NCBI RefSeq assembly: GCF_023145115.1
Contig: NZ_JAGLEJ010000013.1
Location: 1-64,000, forward strand
Source: Algiphilus sp.
Lineage (GTDB): Bacteria > Pseudomonadota > Gammaproteobacteria > Nevskiales > Nevskiaceae
Length of the DNA: 64,000 bases
Reading direction: 5' to 3'
Below are positions 23,739 through 31,801 of this stretch, in pieces. The notes beneath the pieces are model-generated. The model was not told the DNA's origin and did no database searches. It saw nothing but the letters and a program-made list of their open reading frames with translations. Within the stretch, counting starts at the first letter, position 1, and each line of letters begins with the position of its first letter. Position numbers and translations under genes: made by a program.

Positions 23739-25370
23739 TCAGGCGGGCTGTGCGGTGCTGCGCAGCGCGAAGGTGTCGTAGCCGCGCTCCGCGATCTCCC
23801 GGATCCGGTTGCGGTAGTCCGCGAACCCGACGTAGATGGTGAAGGTCTGCGGCTTGCCCGGGACGTTCGAGCCGGAATACCAGCTGTTGCAGCCGGTGAA
23901 CTGGGTCGCCTCGGCGATGGCCGCAACCTCCTGCATCCACGCGGTCTGCTGCTCGGCGGTCGCCTCGATCGCGGTGATCGCCTCATCGTCCAGATAGCGG
24001 ATGCAGTTCGCGACCCAGTCCACGTGGTCCTCGATGGCCATCACCATGTTGGTGAGAACCGACGGGCTGCCCGGACCGGTGATGGTGAAGAAGTTGGGGA
24101 AGCCGGCCACCATCAGACCGAGGTAGGCGCCGGCGCCGTATTCCCATTGATCGGCCAGACGCGTCCCGTTCCGGCCACGGATGTCGATGCGCGACAGCGC
24201 GCCGGTGATGGCGTCGAAACCGGTGGCGTAGACGATTGCGTCCGCTGCTACCGTGCGCTCACCCACCACGATGCCGTCCCGCGCGAAACGGCTGATCGGA
24301 TCGGCGCGGAGGTCGATCAGTTCGACGTTCGGCCGATTGTAGGTTTCGTAGTAGCCGGTATCGCTGCACAGGCGCTTGCAGCCCACCGCGTGGTCGGTCG
24401 GGACCAGCATCTCGGCCGTTGCCGGATCCTCGACGATCGAGCGGATCTTCCGCCGGATGAACGCCTGGGCTTCCCTGTTGGCATCGCTGTCGAGCAGGAT
24501 GTCCTGGAACGCGCCCAGGAACTGGAGACCGCCGAATGCGGACCAGCGCCGCTCGAATTCGGCCTCCCGCTCCTCCGGGGAAGCATCCGTGGCATTCCGA
24601 GGATTGACGAACAGATTGAAGGCGAACGCCTGCTCGAGGTTGTGCTCGCGGAAACGCTGGTGCTCCAGCTTCGTCTTGGCGACCTCGTCCGCCAGCAGCG
24701 GTCGGTTGCACGCCGGTACCGAGAAGCTCGGCGTGCGCTGGAACACGGTCAGGCGGGACGCCTGCGACGCGATGATCGGAATCGACTGGATGCCGGAGGA
24801 GCCGGTGCCGATGACGGCGACGCGCTGTCCGCTGAAGTCGACGTCCTCGCGGGGCCAGCGGCTGGTGTAGAGGATCCTTCCGGCGAAATCCTCCTGCCCC
24901 GGGTAGCGAGGCCGGGTCGGCTCCGAAAGGCATCCGGTCGCGGCGATGAAGTAGCGGACGTCGTACCGTTCGCCGTCCTCTGTGGTGACCCGCCACCGTG
25001 CGCGCGCCTCATCGTACGCGGCCGCCGTGACGGTGGTCCGCAGCGCGATGTCGGGGCGCAGTCCGAAGCGATCGGCCACGTGATTGAGGTAGGCCAGGAT
25101 CTCCGGCTGGGCGGCGTAGCGTTCGGTCCAGACCCACTCCTGCTGCAGCGCGTCGTCGAACTTGTAGGAGTACTCCAGACTCTCCACATCGCAGCGCGCT
25201 CCGGGGTAGCGGTTCCAGTACCAGGTGCCCCCGACGCCGCTGCCGCGCTCGAGTATCCGGGCCGTGACGCCCAGCTCTCGCAGCCGGTGAAGCATGTACA
25301 GACCGGCGAAACCGGCTCCCACGACGATCGCGTCCAGCGTGATCACGCTGTCATTGCCTGCCTGGTGCAT
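23739..25370 (-). CDS. Baeyer-Villiger-like flavin monooxygenase with altered fingerprint
   Basis: The 543-residue protein closely follows cyclohexanone-monooxygenase-type enzymes: FAD motif VVGAGFAGLYMLHRL, GGTWYWNRYPGARCDVES, NADPH motif VAVIGTGSSGIQSIP, and C-terminal NFFTITGPGSPSVLTNM. In the diagnostic fingerprint FxGxxxHxxxWP, however, the sequence is FAGRILYTSRWP, with Tyr in place of His. The residue is usually important for the NADPH-driven conformational cycle, so activity or specificity may differ. AGGAG lies before the ATG. It diverges from an AraC regulator and precedes a cupin gene. Confidence 0.87.
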   Translation of the reverse strand: MHQAGNDSVITLDAIVVGAGFAGLYMLHRLRELGVTARILERGSGVGGTWYWNRYPGARCDVESLEYSYKFDDALQQEWVWTERYAAQPEILAYLNHVADRFGLRPDIALRTTVTAAAYDEARARWRVTTEDGERYDVRYFIAATGCLSEPTRPRYPGQEDFAGRILYTSRWPREDVDFSGQRVAVIGTGSSGIQSIPIIASQASRLTVFQRTPSFSVPACNRPLLADEVAKTKLEHQRFREHNLEQAFAFNLFVNPRNATDASPEEREAEFERRWSAFGGLQFLGAFQDILLDSDANREAQAFIRRKIRSIVEDPATAEMLVPTDHAVGCKRLCSDTGYYETYNRPNVELIDLRADPISRFARDGIVVGERTVAADAIVYATGFDAITGALSRIDIRGRNGTRLADQWEYGAGAYLGLMVAGFPNFFTITGPGSPSVLTNMVMAIEDHVDWVANCIRYLDDEAITAIEATAEQQTAWMQEVAAIAEATQFTGCNSWYSGSNVPGKPQTFTIYVGFADYRNRIREIAERGYDTFALRSTAQPA

Positions 25371-25457
25371 CGTTGTCTCCTCTTGATCGGCACGCACGGC
25401 TCGCGACGTGCGATGCCGATCAAGATTGGCAAGCCGGGCACACACAGGCTTGACACC

Positions 25458-25485
25458 TGGAGACGTTCTCTGGACATTTGGAGAC
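25458..25485. promoter_or_regulatory. Direct repeats with 21-base spacing upstream of the AraC gene
   Basis: TGGAGAC occurs at 25458-25464 and again at 25479-25485, exactly 21 bases apart (two helical turns), with a partial TGGACA at 25471. Tandem sites in this spacing are typical of AraC-family binding. They lie in the 115-base region between the divergent monooxygenase and AraC genes. Confidence 0.45.
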
Positions 25486-26526
25486 ATGGCGGTCACGGTC
25501 CGAACCAGCGGTCTGCGCGGCTACGAGCCGCTGATGCGGCGGCTGGGCGCCGACCCCGGGCCGCTGCTGCGCCGGTACCGGATCCGCCCGTCCGTACTGC
25601 GGAACGAGGACGCGCTCGTACCGCTGCGCGCCTTTGCCGCCCTGCTCGAGGCGAGCGCGGCCATCACCGACTGCCCCGACTTCGGATTGCGTCTGGCGCA
25701 GGGGCAGGACATCAGCGTGCTGGGGCCGGTGGCCATCGCGATGCAGAATGCGCCGACGGTCCGGGCGGCGGTCGGGTACGCCTCCCGGTTCCTCTACGTC
25801 CAGAGTCCGGGTCTCGTGCTCACGCCCCTGCCGGACAGCCCGATCGGCAGGGACTGCGAGGAGCTTCGGCTGGAGGTCGATCTGCCCCGGGCATCGGGTC
25901 TCCGGCAGACGGTGGATCTGAGCCTCGCCGACCTGCACCAGATGCTGAAGGCGCTGGGGGCGGGCGCCTACCGGCTGCACGCCGTCACGCTGACGCACGC
26001 CGCGGGCGCTGCCGACCGAAGCTATCGACGGTTCTACGGCGCACCCGTGCTCACCCAGCAGCCACACGCGGGGCTGCACGTCGCCAGGTCGACGCTCGAT
26101 ACCCCGCTGGGCAAGCAGAACGCCATGCTGCGGGAGATCGCGGTGGACTATCTGGCGATGACCTACGACGCGCCCGAAGTACCGCTGTCGTCGCGGGTGC
26201 GCCAGGCGCTGCGCCACGCCATCGGCACCCATGCCGACAACCGCCCCGAGATCGCGCGGCTGTTCAACCTGCATCCCCGCACCCTGCAGCGGCATCTGGC
26301 ATCGGAGGGGACCACCTTCGACGCGCTGCGCGAGCAGACCCGCAGGGAACTGGCGCTGCGCTATCTGACGGAAACGCATATTCCGCTTCCCCAGCTCGCG
26401 ACCATGCTGGGCTTCTCGGAGCATTCCGCCCTGAGTCGCTCCTGCCGTCGGTGGTTCGGGCGTTCTCCGTCGGCTCTTCGCACGCAGGGGCCATCGGCCG
26501 CGTCGCGATCGTCCACGAAGGCGTGA
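25486..26526 (+). CDS. AraC-family regulator with arabinose_bd-type N-terminal domain
   Basis: The 346-residue protein has an N-terminal domain typical of the OruR/VirS-like AraC branch (RRYRIRPSVLRNEDALVPLRAFAALLEASA, DFGLRLAQGQDISVLGPVAIAMQ) and a C-terminal AraC HTH (about 245-335; RPEIARLFNLHPRTLQRHL, LPQLATMLGFSEHSALSRS). It is divergent from the Baeyer-Villiger-like monooxygenase and is its probable regulator. The ATG at 25486 gives the normal family start; the ribosome site GGAG is unusually close to it. Confidence 0.87.
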   Translation: MAVTVRTSGLRGYEPLMRRLGADPGPLLRRYRIRPSVLRNEDALVPLRAFAALLEASAAITDCPDFGLRLAQGQDISVLGPVAIAMQNAPTVRAAVGYASRFLYVQSPGLVLTPLPDSPIGRDCEELRLEVDLPRASGLRQTVDLSLADLHQMLKALGAGAYRLHAVTLTHAAGAADRSYRRFYGAPVLTQQPHAGLHVARSTLDTPLGKQNAMLREIAVDYLAMTYDAPEVPLSSRVRQALRHAIGTHADNRPEIARLFNLHPRTLQRHLASEGTTFDALREQTRRELALRYLTETHIPLPQLATMLGFSEHSALSRSCRRWFGRSPSALRTQGPSAASRSSTKA

Positions 26527-26605
26527 TCGCGGGAGACGCACGCGCCACCGGCGGCGCTTCCGACCGACCGTTCGCCGGATCGCGCGACCTCCGCCGCGAA
26601 CAAAG

Positions 26606-26637
26606 AGGCCGCCGCTCCGGGGGAAGAGCGGCGGCCT
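26606..26637 (+). terminator. Strong GC-rich hairpin after the AraC gene
   Basis: AGGCCGCCGCTC and GAGCGGCGGCCT form a perfect 12-bp stem with an 8-base loop, about 80 bases past the AraC stop. No T-run follows, but the stem strength suits a transcription or RNA-decay barrier. Confidence 0.5.
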
Positions 26638-26641
26638 GGGG

Positions 26642-26678
26642 CACTCTCAGTGGGGGGGAGGAGATTGCGCTGAGAGTG
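26642..26678. repeat. Inverted repeat CACTCTCAG / CTGAGAGTG
   Basis: A perfect 9-bp inverted repeat with a 19-base G-rich loop lies 4 bases after the strong hairpin. It may be an operator or a second part of a compound terminator. Its role cannot be decided from sequence. Confidence 0.4.
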
Positions 26679-26890
26679 GGTGTAGATTGCAGCGGCGGGA
26701 GCGGGCGCGCCAATCGCGATTGCCTATCGTCGCGATGGTGTGCGCATTGCTACCGGCTCCTTGTTCAGCAGCCGTTCGATCGCCGGCGTGCAGGCCGCCG
26801 GACGGCTACCATTCCGGATTCCCATGGCCCTTGCGAGGTCGGCGCACGGTCGATCGCTCGGGCGTCACCATCATCCGAGGAGGCTTCTGC

Positions 26891-27655
26891 GTGCAGATCA
26901 GTGATCGTGTTTTCGTCATCACCGGCGGGGCGTCCGGCATAGGCCGGGGCAATGTCGAGTACTTCCACAGGCTCGGGGCGCGTGTCGCGATCTTCGACAT
27001 GAACGCCGAGGCCGGCGAGGCGCTGGTGGCCGAGCTCGGCGACAAGGCGCTGTTCGCGCAGGTGGACGTTACCGACGAGGCCTCGGTGGCCAGGGGCATT
27101 GCGGCGACCGTCGAGCGCTTCGGCGCCATCCACGTGTGCCTGAACTTCGCCGGTATCGCCAGTGCTGCCAAGACCCTCGGCAAGGATGGCCCCTTCCCGC
27201 TCGACAAGTTCAACAAGGTGATCCAGATCAATCTGGTGGGCAGCTTCAACGTGCTGCGCCTGGCTGCGGAGAAGATGGCCGGGAACGAGCTCGTCGACGG
27301 CGAGCGCGGCGTCATCATCAATACCGCCTCGGTGGCAGCCTTCGAGGGGCAGATGGGGCAGGCGGCCTACTCGGCGTCCAAGGGCGGCATCGTCGGCATG
27401 ACGCTGCCGGTGGCACGCGACCTCGCGTCCTTCGGCATCCGCGTCAATACCATCGCGCCGGGCCTCATCCACACCCCGCTGTTCGAGGCGCTGGGCGAGA
27501 AGGTGGTCACGGCGCTGTCGCAGCAGGTGCTGAATCCGCAGCGACTGGGTACGCCCGACGAGATCGCGCATCTCGCCAAGTCGCTGGTCGAGAACCCGTA
27601 CATCAACGGGGAGACCGTGCGCATCGACGGCGGCATCCGCATGCAGCCACGCTGA
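26891..27655 (+). CDS. SDR family dehydrogenase, 3-hydroxyacyl-CoA dehydrogenase type 2-like
   Basis: The 254-residue protein shows SDR motifs ITGGASGIGRGN (about 10-21), NFAG, the catalytic Ser in NTASVAAFEG, and YSASK at about 160. The sequence around GVIINTASVAAFEGQMGQAAYSA and the C-terminal PQRLGTPDEIAHL resemble type-2 3-hydroxyacyl-CoA dehydrogenases, so a role in fatty- or branched-acid oxidation is likely. The GTG start is chosen for GAGGAGG 7 bases upstream. It converges with the GTPase/Roadblock operon. Confidence 0.85.
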   Translation: MQISDRVFVITGGASGIGRGNVEYFHRLGARVAIFDMNAEAGEALVAELGDKALFAQVDVTDEASVARGIAATVERFGAIHVCLNFAGIASAAKTLGKDGPFPLDKFNKVIQINLVGSFNVLRLAAEKMAGNELVDGERGVIINTASVAAFEGQMGQAAYSASKGGIVGMTLPVARDLASFGIRVNTIAPGLIHTPLFEALGEKVVTALSQQVLNPQRLGTPDEIAHLAKSLVENPYINGETVRIDGGIRMQPR

Positions 27656-27665
27656 ACGGGCCCCG

Positions 27666-27701
27666 CGCACGGGCCGGCGCCGCAGCGTGCCGGTCCGTGC
27701 G
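27666..27701. terminator. Bidirectional hairpin between convergent genes
   Basis: CGCACGGGCCGGC (27666-27678) pairs with GCCGGTCCGTGCG (27689-27701) in a 13-bp stem with one G:T-type mismatch and a 10-base loop. It sits between the convergent SDR and Roadblock genes and could stop transcription from both sides. Confidence 0.55.
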
Positions 27702-27715
27702 CCCCGTGGCGGGCC

Positions 27716-28129
27716 CTAGAGCGAGACGGTCTGCTCGAAGGACTGCAGGCTGCGCCGCGCCATGGCGAGACTGGCCTGCTTGCGGTTGAGCACGAGATAC
27801 ACGAACACGTCCTGGGTCTTCGCGAGCGGACGGATGAGGTGGTACTGCTCGCTCAGCGTGATCAGGATGTCCTCGATGCCGCCCGAGATGCCCAGCTTCT
27901 CGGCGACACGGCGCTTGGCCTTGACGACCTCCGAATTGCCGGCCGCCGCGATCTCGAGATCGAGGGCGCCACCCTCGGTGGACGCCATCAGCATGCCGCT
28001 GTCGCCGTCCACCACCGCAGCGCACATGAAGCCGTCGATGTCGGTGAGAGGGGAGAGGTCGATGGATGCCATGGGGGTTGCTCCTTGTGGTCGGGAAAAG
28101 ATGCGCTTGAACAGGTCCGTCGCACTCAT
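27716..28129 (-). CDS. Roadblock/LC7-like protein, second of the operon
   Basis: The 137-residue protein has a Roadblock-like core (DIDGFMCAAVVDGDSGMLMAS, then LDLEIAAAGNSEVVKAKRR and a final LVLNRKQASLAMARRSL). Roadblock proteins act as regulators or activating partners of small GTPases (MglB type). The listed ATG overlaps the preceding stop (ATGA). An internal ATG at 28072 has an excellent AAGGAG 8 bases upstream and would give a 118-residue protein matching the usual family start, so the N-terminus is ambiguous. Last gene of the four-gene operon. Confidence 0.75.
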   Translation of the reverse strand: MSATDLFKRIFSRPQGATPMASIDLSPLTDIDGFMCAAVVDGDSGMLMASTEGGALDLEIAAAGNSEVVKAKRRVAEKLGISGGIEDILITLSEQYHLIRPLAKTQDVFVYLVLNRKQASLAMARRSLQSFEQTVSL

Positions 28130-28527
28130 GGCTCGGCGGCGACGGAATCGGTGAGTGCGGACGCCGTCGTGCGGACGGCGACCACGGCATTGCCGAGCGT
28201 GGTCTTGGTATCGGTGAGCGCGAGCAGGACGATGCGCGGCTGGATGCGCGGCACCGACATGATGATGATCCGGCCCTGCTCGCCGTTGATGTAGATGTCG
28301 CGGCAGTCGCCGATGTGTCCGGAACGCGCCAGTGCTCCCGCCAGCCCGAGCGCCGAGGCGCTGAGCGCGGCGAGACTCTCGTCGGCGAGACGGCTGCGGG
28401 CGGCCTGGGCGAGCTCGAAGCCGTCCTCGGTGGCGGCGACGGCCGCGCCGATGCCCGGTTCGGATGTCAGCAGCGCATCGAGCGCGTGCTGCGCGCGTTC
28501 GCGTATGCGGTCGGCTGATATGGCCAT
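28126..28527 (-). CDS. Roadblock/LC7 domain protein
   Basis: The 133-residue protein carries a Roadblock/LC7 fold: GIGAAVAATEDGFELAQAARS, then a helix LADESLAALSASALGLAGALA, and a beta strand pair with GRIIIMSVPRIQPRIVLLALTD. It begins one base after the GTPase gene, and its stop overlaps the next Roadblock gene. Two different Roadblock proteins beside one GTPase suggest a heterodimeric or two-step GTPase switch. Confidence 0.8.
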   Translation of the reverse strand: MAISADRIRERAQHALDALLTSEPGIGAAVAATEDGFELAQAARSRLADESLAALSASALGLAGALARSGHIGDCRDIYINGEQGRIIIMSVPRIQPRIVLLALTDTKTTLGNAVVAVRTTASALTDSVAAEP

Positions 28528-28528
28528 G

Positions 28529-29125
28529 TCAGGTCACCCGGAACTGCATGCCGGAGACGCCCTGCAGACGGTCCAGAACGGTGCTGCCGTGAGCGTCGAT
28601 CTGCGTCAGCAGCGCTTCCACCAGCAGAGCGGCGGATTCGGGGTCGCGCGGGTCGACCGGCATGACCGGGATGTCCGGGTGCCGGTCGCCGGCACGGGCG
28701 GACAGCGGATCGAATGCCTCAGGCCGGCAGTCCACGCGCGAGATGCCGATGACCGTCGGGATATCGCCGAGCAGCCGCTCGTAGTAGCCCAGAAAGTGCC
28801 CCAGCGCCTGCGGGCCGTCGGGGTCCTCGGCGGACAGCAGCATGATCACCCCGAAGGCATTGCGCGACAGGATGTGCCACATGGGTTCGAAGCGTTCCTG
28901 GCCGGGGGTCCCGTAGAAGGCCACGGTCAGACCGTCGTCGATGTGGCGCCGGCCGTAGTCCATGGCCACCGTGGTCATCGGCTTGGCGGGGTCGGCCTCG
29001 GTGCGCTGTGCCTCGGTGCGTACGGGCGGTGCGTCGCTGAGGGCGGATACCAGCGTGGTCTTGCCCGCGCCGACCGGACCGGCGACGACGACCTTCAACT
29101 CGACAGGTGAATCAGTTATTGGCAT
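28529..29125 (-). CDS. Small Ras-like GTPase (MglA/conservon-like)
   Basis: The 198-residue protein has a P-loop GPVGAGKTTL (about 15-24), a switch II region FYGTPGQERFEPMW, and GISRVDCRP where the G4 specificity motif (N/T-KxD) is expected. The latter is altered to SRVD, so guanine specificity may be relaxed. It belongs to the bacterial small-GTPase group found with Roadblock proteins, in which nucleotide state controls polarity, motility or signalling. The operon order is unknown protein, GTPase, Roadblock, Roadblock. Confidence 0.83.
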   Translation of the reverse strand: MPITDSPVELKVVVAGPVGAGKTTLVSALSDAPPVRTEAQRTEADPAKPMTTVAMDYGRRHIDDGLTVAFYGTPGQERFEPMWHILSRNAFGVIMLLSAEDPDGPQALGHFLGYYERLLGDIPTVIGISRVDCRPEAFDPLSARAGDRHPDIPVMPVDPRDPESAALLVEALLTQIDAHGSTVLDRLQGVSGMQFRVT

Positions 29126-29163
29126 TGCGGCGGCGATCGTCCCGGGGCGGTGGAAGCGAGGCC

Positions 29164-30141
29164 TCAGGAGGGCGCGCGGGCGGGCAGACCGAAGGCGGCG
29201 CGCAGGGTCGCGAGGAGGGTGCCGTGGCGCTGGCGGCCGGCGCCAGCCGGTGTCGCGGATGGTGACTTCGCCGGGGCGTCGGCCGCCCGCACGAAGTCGA
29301 GCAGGTGCCCGGCATTGAGCAGGGTCGTTGCGTCCCGAACGTCGAACTGCCGGTTGCGACGGAGCGCTTCGGCAGACGGTCGCCCGTGCGCGATGGCGGA
29401 GCAGATGCGCATGACATCACTGCTGCGGATGGTCGAGCTCGGCGGGTGCGGCCAGCGACGGAGCTCGAGCGCGCGGTCGGGCGTCATCAGCAGGATGTCA
29501 TGGCCGGCCAGGGCGGCGGCGAGCTGCCACACCAGCCGCTGCGCGGCCGCGGCGCTGCCGGTACCGGAAACGGGATGGTTGCGGGCGACGACGCGCAGCG
29601 ACGGCAGGAATCCCGGCCCGGCGAGCAGGGCGGCGACTTCGTCGTCGGCATGTCCGTGGGCGCGCATGCCGTCGTCGTGTGCCGAGAGCGCCAGCGCGCC
29701 GTCCGGGGATTCGAGATGCAGGGTCGTGTAGCGGCCGCCTACCAGTCCGGCAATGGCGTCGGCCAGCGCGCGCAGGCGCGTTGCCTGCTCACTCGGGGTG
29801 TCGTGTTCCTGGCGTGCGGATGCGCCCCGGGCGAGTTGCTGCCCGACGCCGGACAGGAAGCCGGCGAGGTCCGCGCTCGAGGGCGGGAAGGGGAGCGCGA
29901 GGGCATCGCCGCCATCGTGCTGCGCGCGATCGATGACGGGCAGCACCAGCGCGTCGACATCGGTGGCATCGCGCGGTATCGGGTGTGTCGGATCGAACAG
30001 CACCACCTCGGCATCGGCCGCCGACTCGCGGAAGCGCCAGCCGGGTTCGGTCCGGTCGCCGTGTCGCTCGATCAGGCTGCGCAGCAGGAGATAGCGGCGA
30101 GCCGACATCGGTCCCAGTGCGAGCGCGATGGGCTGACGCAT
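29164..30141 (-). CDS. Hypothetical protein opening the GTPase/Roadblock operon
   Basis: The 325-residue cytoplasmic protein is not recognised. Its N-terminal 80 residues have an alternating strand/helix pattern (AEVVLFDPTHPIPRD, VDALVLPVID) reminiscent of a degenerate receiver-like domain; the middle is acidic and helical, and the C-terminus (NRQFDVRDATTLLNAGHLLDFVRAAD) looks like a separate helical module. No membrane segment or catalytic motif is evident. It is 38 bases upstream of the GTPase gene and could be its effector or sensor. Confidence 0.6.
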   Translation of the reverse strand: MRQPIALALGPMSARRYLLLRSLIERHGDRTEPGWRFRESAADAEVVLFDPTHPIPRDATDVDALVLPVIDRAQHDGGDALALPFPPSSADLAGFLSGVGQQLARGASARQEHDTPSEQATRLRALADAIAGLVGGRYTTLHLESPDGALALSAHDDGMRAHGHADDEVAALLAGPGFLPSLRVVARNHPVSGTGSAAAAQRLVWQLAAALAGHDILLMTPDRALELRRWPHPPSSTIRSSDVMRICSAIAHGRPSAEALRRNRQFDVRDATTLLNAGHLLDFVRAADAPAKSPSATPAGAGRQRHGTLLATLRAAFGLPARAPS

Positions 30142-30297
30142 GGTGGTGTTCGATCCTTGTCGCGGTTTCGGATCATGTTAGGGGCGCCGTGGGCGCCATC
30201 CGAGGCCGCCGATCGTCCTATCCGCGCCGCCTGTCGCAGTGCCGCGCGCGGGCGGGCGTGGACCGCGCGGCCGGAGCCGGCATCCCGCCACCGGGAA

Positions 30298-30311
30298 TTG
30301 ATCTGGATCAT
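30298..30311. promoter_or_regulatory. FNR/Anr box upstream of ccoN
   Basis: TTGAT-CTGG-ATCAT matches the FNR/Anr consensus TTGAT-N4-ATCAA at 9 of 10 positions. It lies 56 bases before the ccoN start, so low-oxygen induction of the cbb3 oxidase operon is expected. Confidence 0.75.
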
Positions 30312-30367
30312 CGCGGCACCCACCGGCGGGCGGGAAGATGCGTGCACTCCGAACCCGAGGAACTGCC

Positions 30368-31801
30368 GTGTCTTCTGCCAACCCCGCCCAGCCGGCGTAC
30401 TACCACGACCGCGTCGTGCGTCAGTTCACCATCGCGACCGTGGTCTGGGGGCTCGTGGGCATGGGCGTGGGCGTGCTGCTCGCCGCCCAGCTCCTGTTCC
30501 CGGCCCTGAACTTCGACATCCCGTGGCTGACCTACAGCCGTCTGCGACCGCTGCATACCAACGCGGTCATCTTCGCGTTCGGCGGCAGCGCGCTGTTCGC
30601 GACTTCGTACTGGATCGTGCAGCGCACCTGTCATGCGCCGCTCTTCCTGCCGAAGCTGGCGGCTTTCACCTTCTGGGGCTGGACGGCGGTGATCATCGGT
30701 GCCGTCATCACCCTGCCGATGGGCATCACGCAGTCCAAGGAGTACGCCGAGCTGGAGTGGCCGCTGGCGATCCTGGTGGCGCTGGTGTGGGTGGCCTACG
30801 CCGTGGTCTTCTTCGGGACCATCGCCACGCGGCGCGTCAAGCACATCTACGTCGCGAACTGGTTCTACGGCGCCTTCATCATCGCGGTGGCGATGCTGCA
30901 CATCGTCAACAACGCGGCCACGCCGGTGAGCCTGTGGAAGTCGTATTCGGCCTATCCCGGCGCCGTCGACGCGATGGTGCAGTGGTGGTACGGCCACAAC
31001 GCCGTCGGCTTCTTCCTCACTGCCGGCTTCCTCGGGATGATGTACTACTTCGTGCCCAAGCAGGCGGGGCGGCCGATCTACTCGTACCGCCTGTCGATCG
31101 TGCACTTCTGGGCACTGATCTCCATCTACATGTGGGCCGGTCCGCACCACCTGCAGTACTCGGCGCTGCCGGACTGGGTGCAGTCACTGGGCATGGTGTT
31201 CTCGCTGATCCTGCTGGCCCCCAGCTGGGGCGGCATGATCAACGGGATCATGACCCTGTCGGGTGCATGGCACAAGCTGCGCGACGACCCCATCCTGAAG
31301 TTCCTGATCGTGTCGCTGTCGTTCTACGGCATGTCGACCTTCGAGGGGCCGATGATGTCGATCCGGACGGTCAACGCGCTCTCGCACTACACCGACTGGA
31401 CCATCGGCCACGTGCATTCGGGCGCGCTGGGCTGGGTCGCGATGATCTCCATCGGCTCGATCTACATGCTGGTGCCGCGCCTCTGGGGCCGCACCGAGAT
31501 GCACAGCGTGCCGGCCATCAATCTGCACTTCTGGCTGTCGACCATCGGTGTCGTGCTCTACGCCGCCTCGATGTGGGTCGCCGGAATCATGCAGGGCCTG
31601 ATGTGGCGGGCCGTGGAGGATGACGGAACCCTGACCTATTCCTTCATGGAGGCGCTCAACGCCACCTATCCCTACTACGCCGTGCGGCTGTTCGGCGGGG
31701 CGCTCTTCCTCAGCGGCATGGTGATCATGGCGTGGAACGTGTGGCGCACCGTCGCCGGCCAGCGGGCTGCCGAGTTCGTCATCGCGGAGGCGCGGGCATG
31801 A
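30368..31801 (+). CDS. ccoN: Cytochrome cbb3 oxidase subunit I
   Basis: The 477-residue heme-copper oxidase subunit has about twelve membrane helices and the conserved histidines for heme b, heme b3 and CuB (LRPLHTNAVIFAF, HIVNNAATP, WWYGHNAVGFFLTAGFLGMMYY, GPHHLQYSALPDW, WTIGHVHSGALGW). It reduces oxygen to water with high affinity at the cytoplasmic membrane. The GTG start is favoured by GAGGA about 8 bases upstream; an ATG 30 bases earlier is possible. It is first in a long operon whose stop overlaps ccoO. Confidence 0.96.
   Translation: MSSANPAQPAYYHDRVVRQFTIATVVWGLVGMGVGVLLAAQLLFPALNFDIPWLTYSRLRPLHTNAVIFAFGGSALFATSYWIVQRTCHAPLFLPKLAAFTFWGWTAVIIGAVITLPMGITQSKEYAELEWPLAILVALVWVAYAVVFFGTIATRRVKHIYVANWFYGAFIIAVAMLHIVNNAATPVSLWKSYSAYPGAVDAMVQWWYGHNAVGFFLTAGFLGMMYYFVPKQAGRPIYSYRLSIVHFWALISIYMWAGPHHLQYSALPDWVQSLGMVFSLILLAPSWGGMINGIMTLSGAWHKLRDDPILKFLIVSLSFYGMSTFEGPMMSIRTVNALSHYTDWTIGHVHSGALGWVAMISIGSIYMLVPRLWGRTEMHSVPAINLHFWLSTIGVVLYAASMWVAGIMQGLMWRAVEDDGTLTYSFMEALNATYPYYAVRLFGGALFLSGMVIMAWNVWRTVAGQRAAEFVIAEARA

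Larger units (their letters stand above)
26527..26890. other. Intergenic region with two hairpins upstream of an SDR gene
   Basis: No gene is supported in these 364 bases. It contains a strong hairpin (26606-26637), a second inverted repeat (26642-26678) and, at the right end, the GAGGAGG ribosome site (26877-26883) of the SDR gene. Confidence 0.6.
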
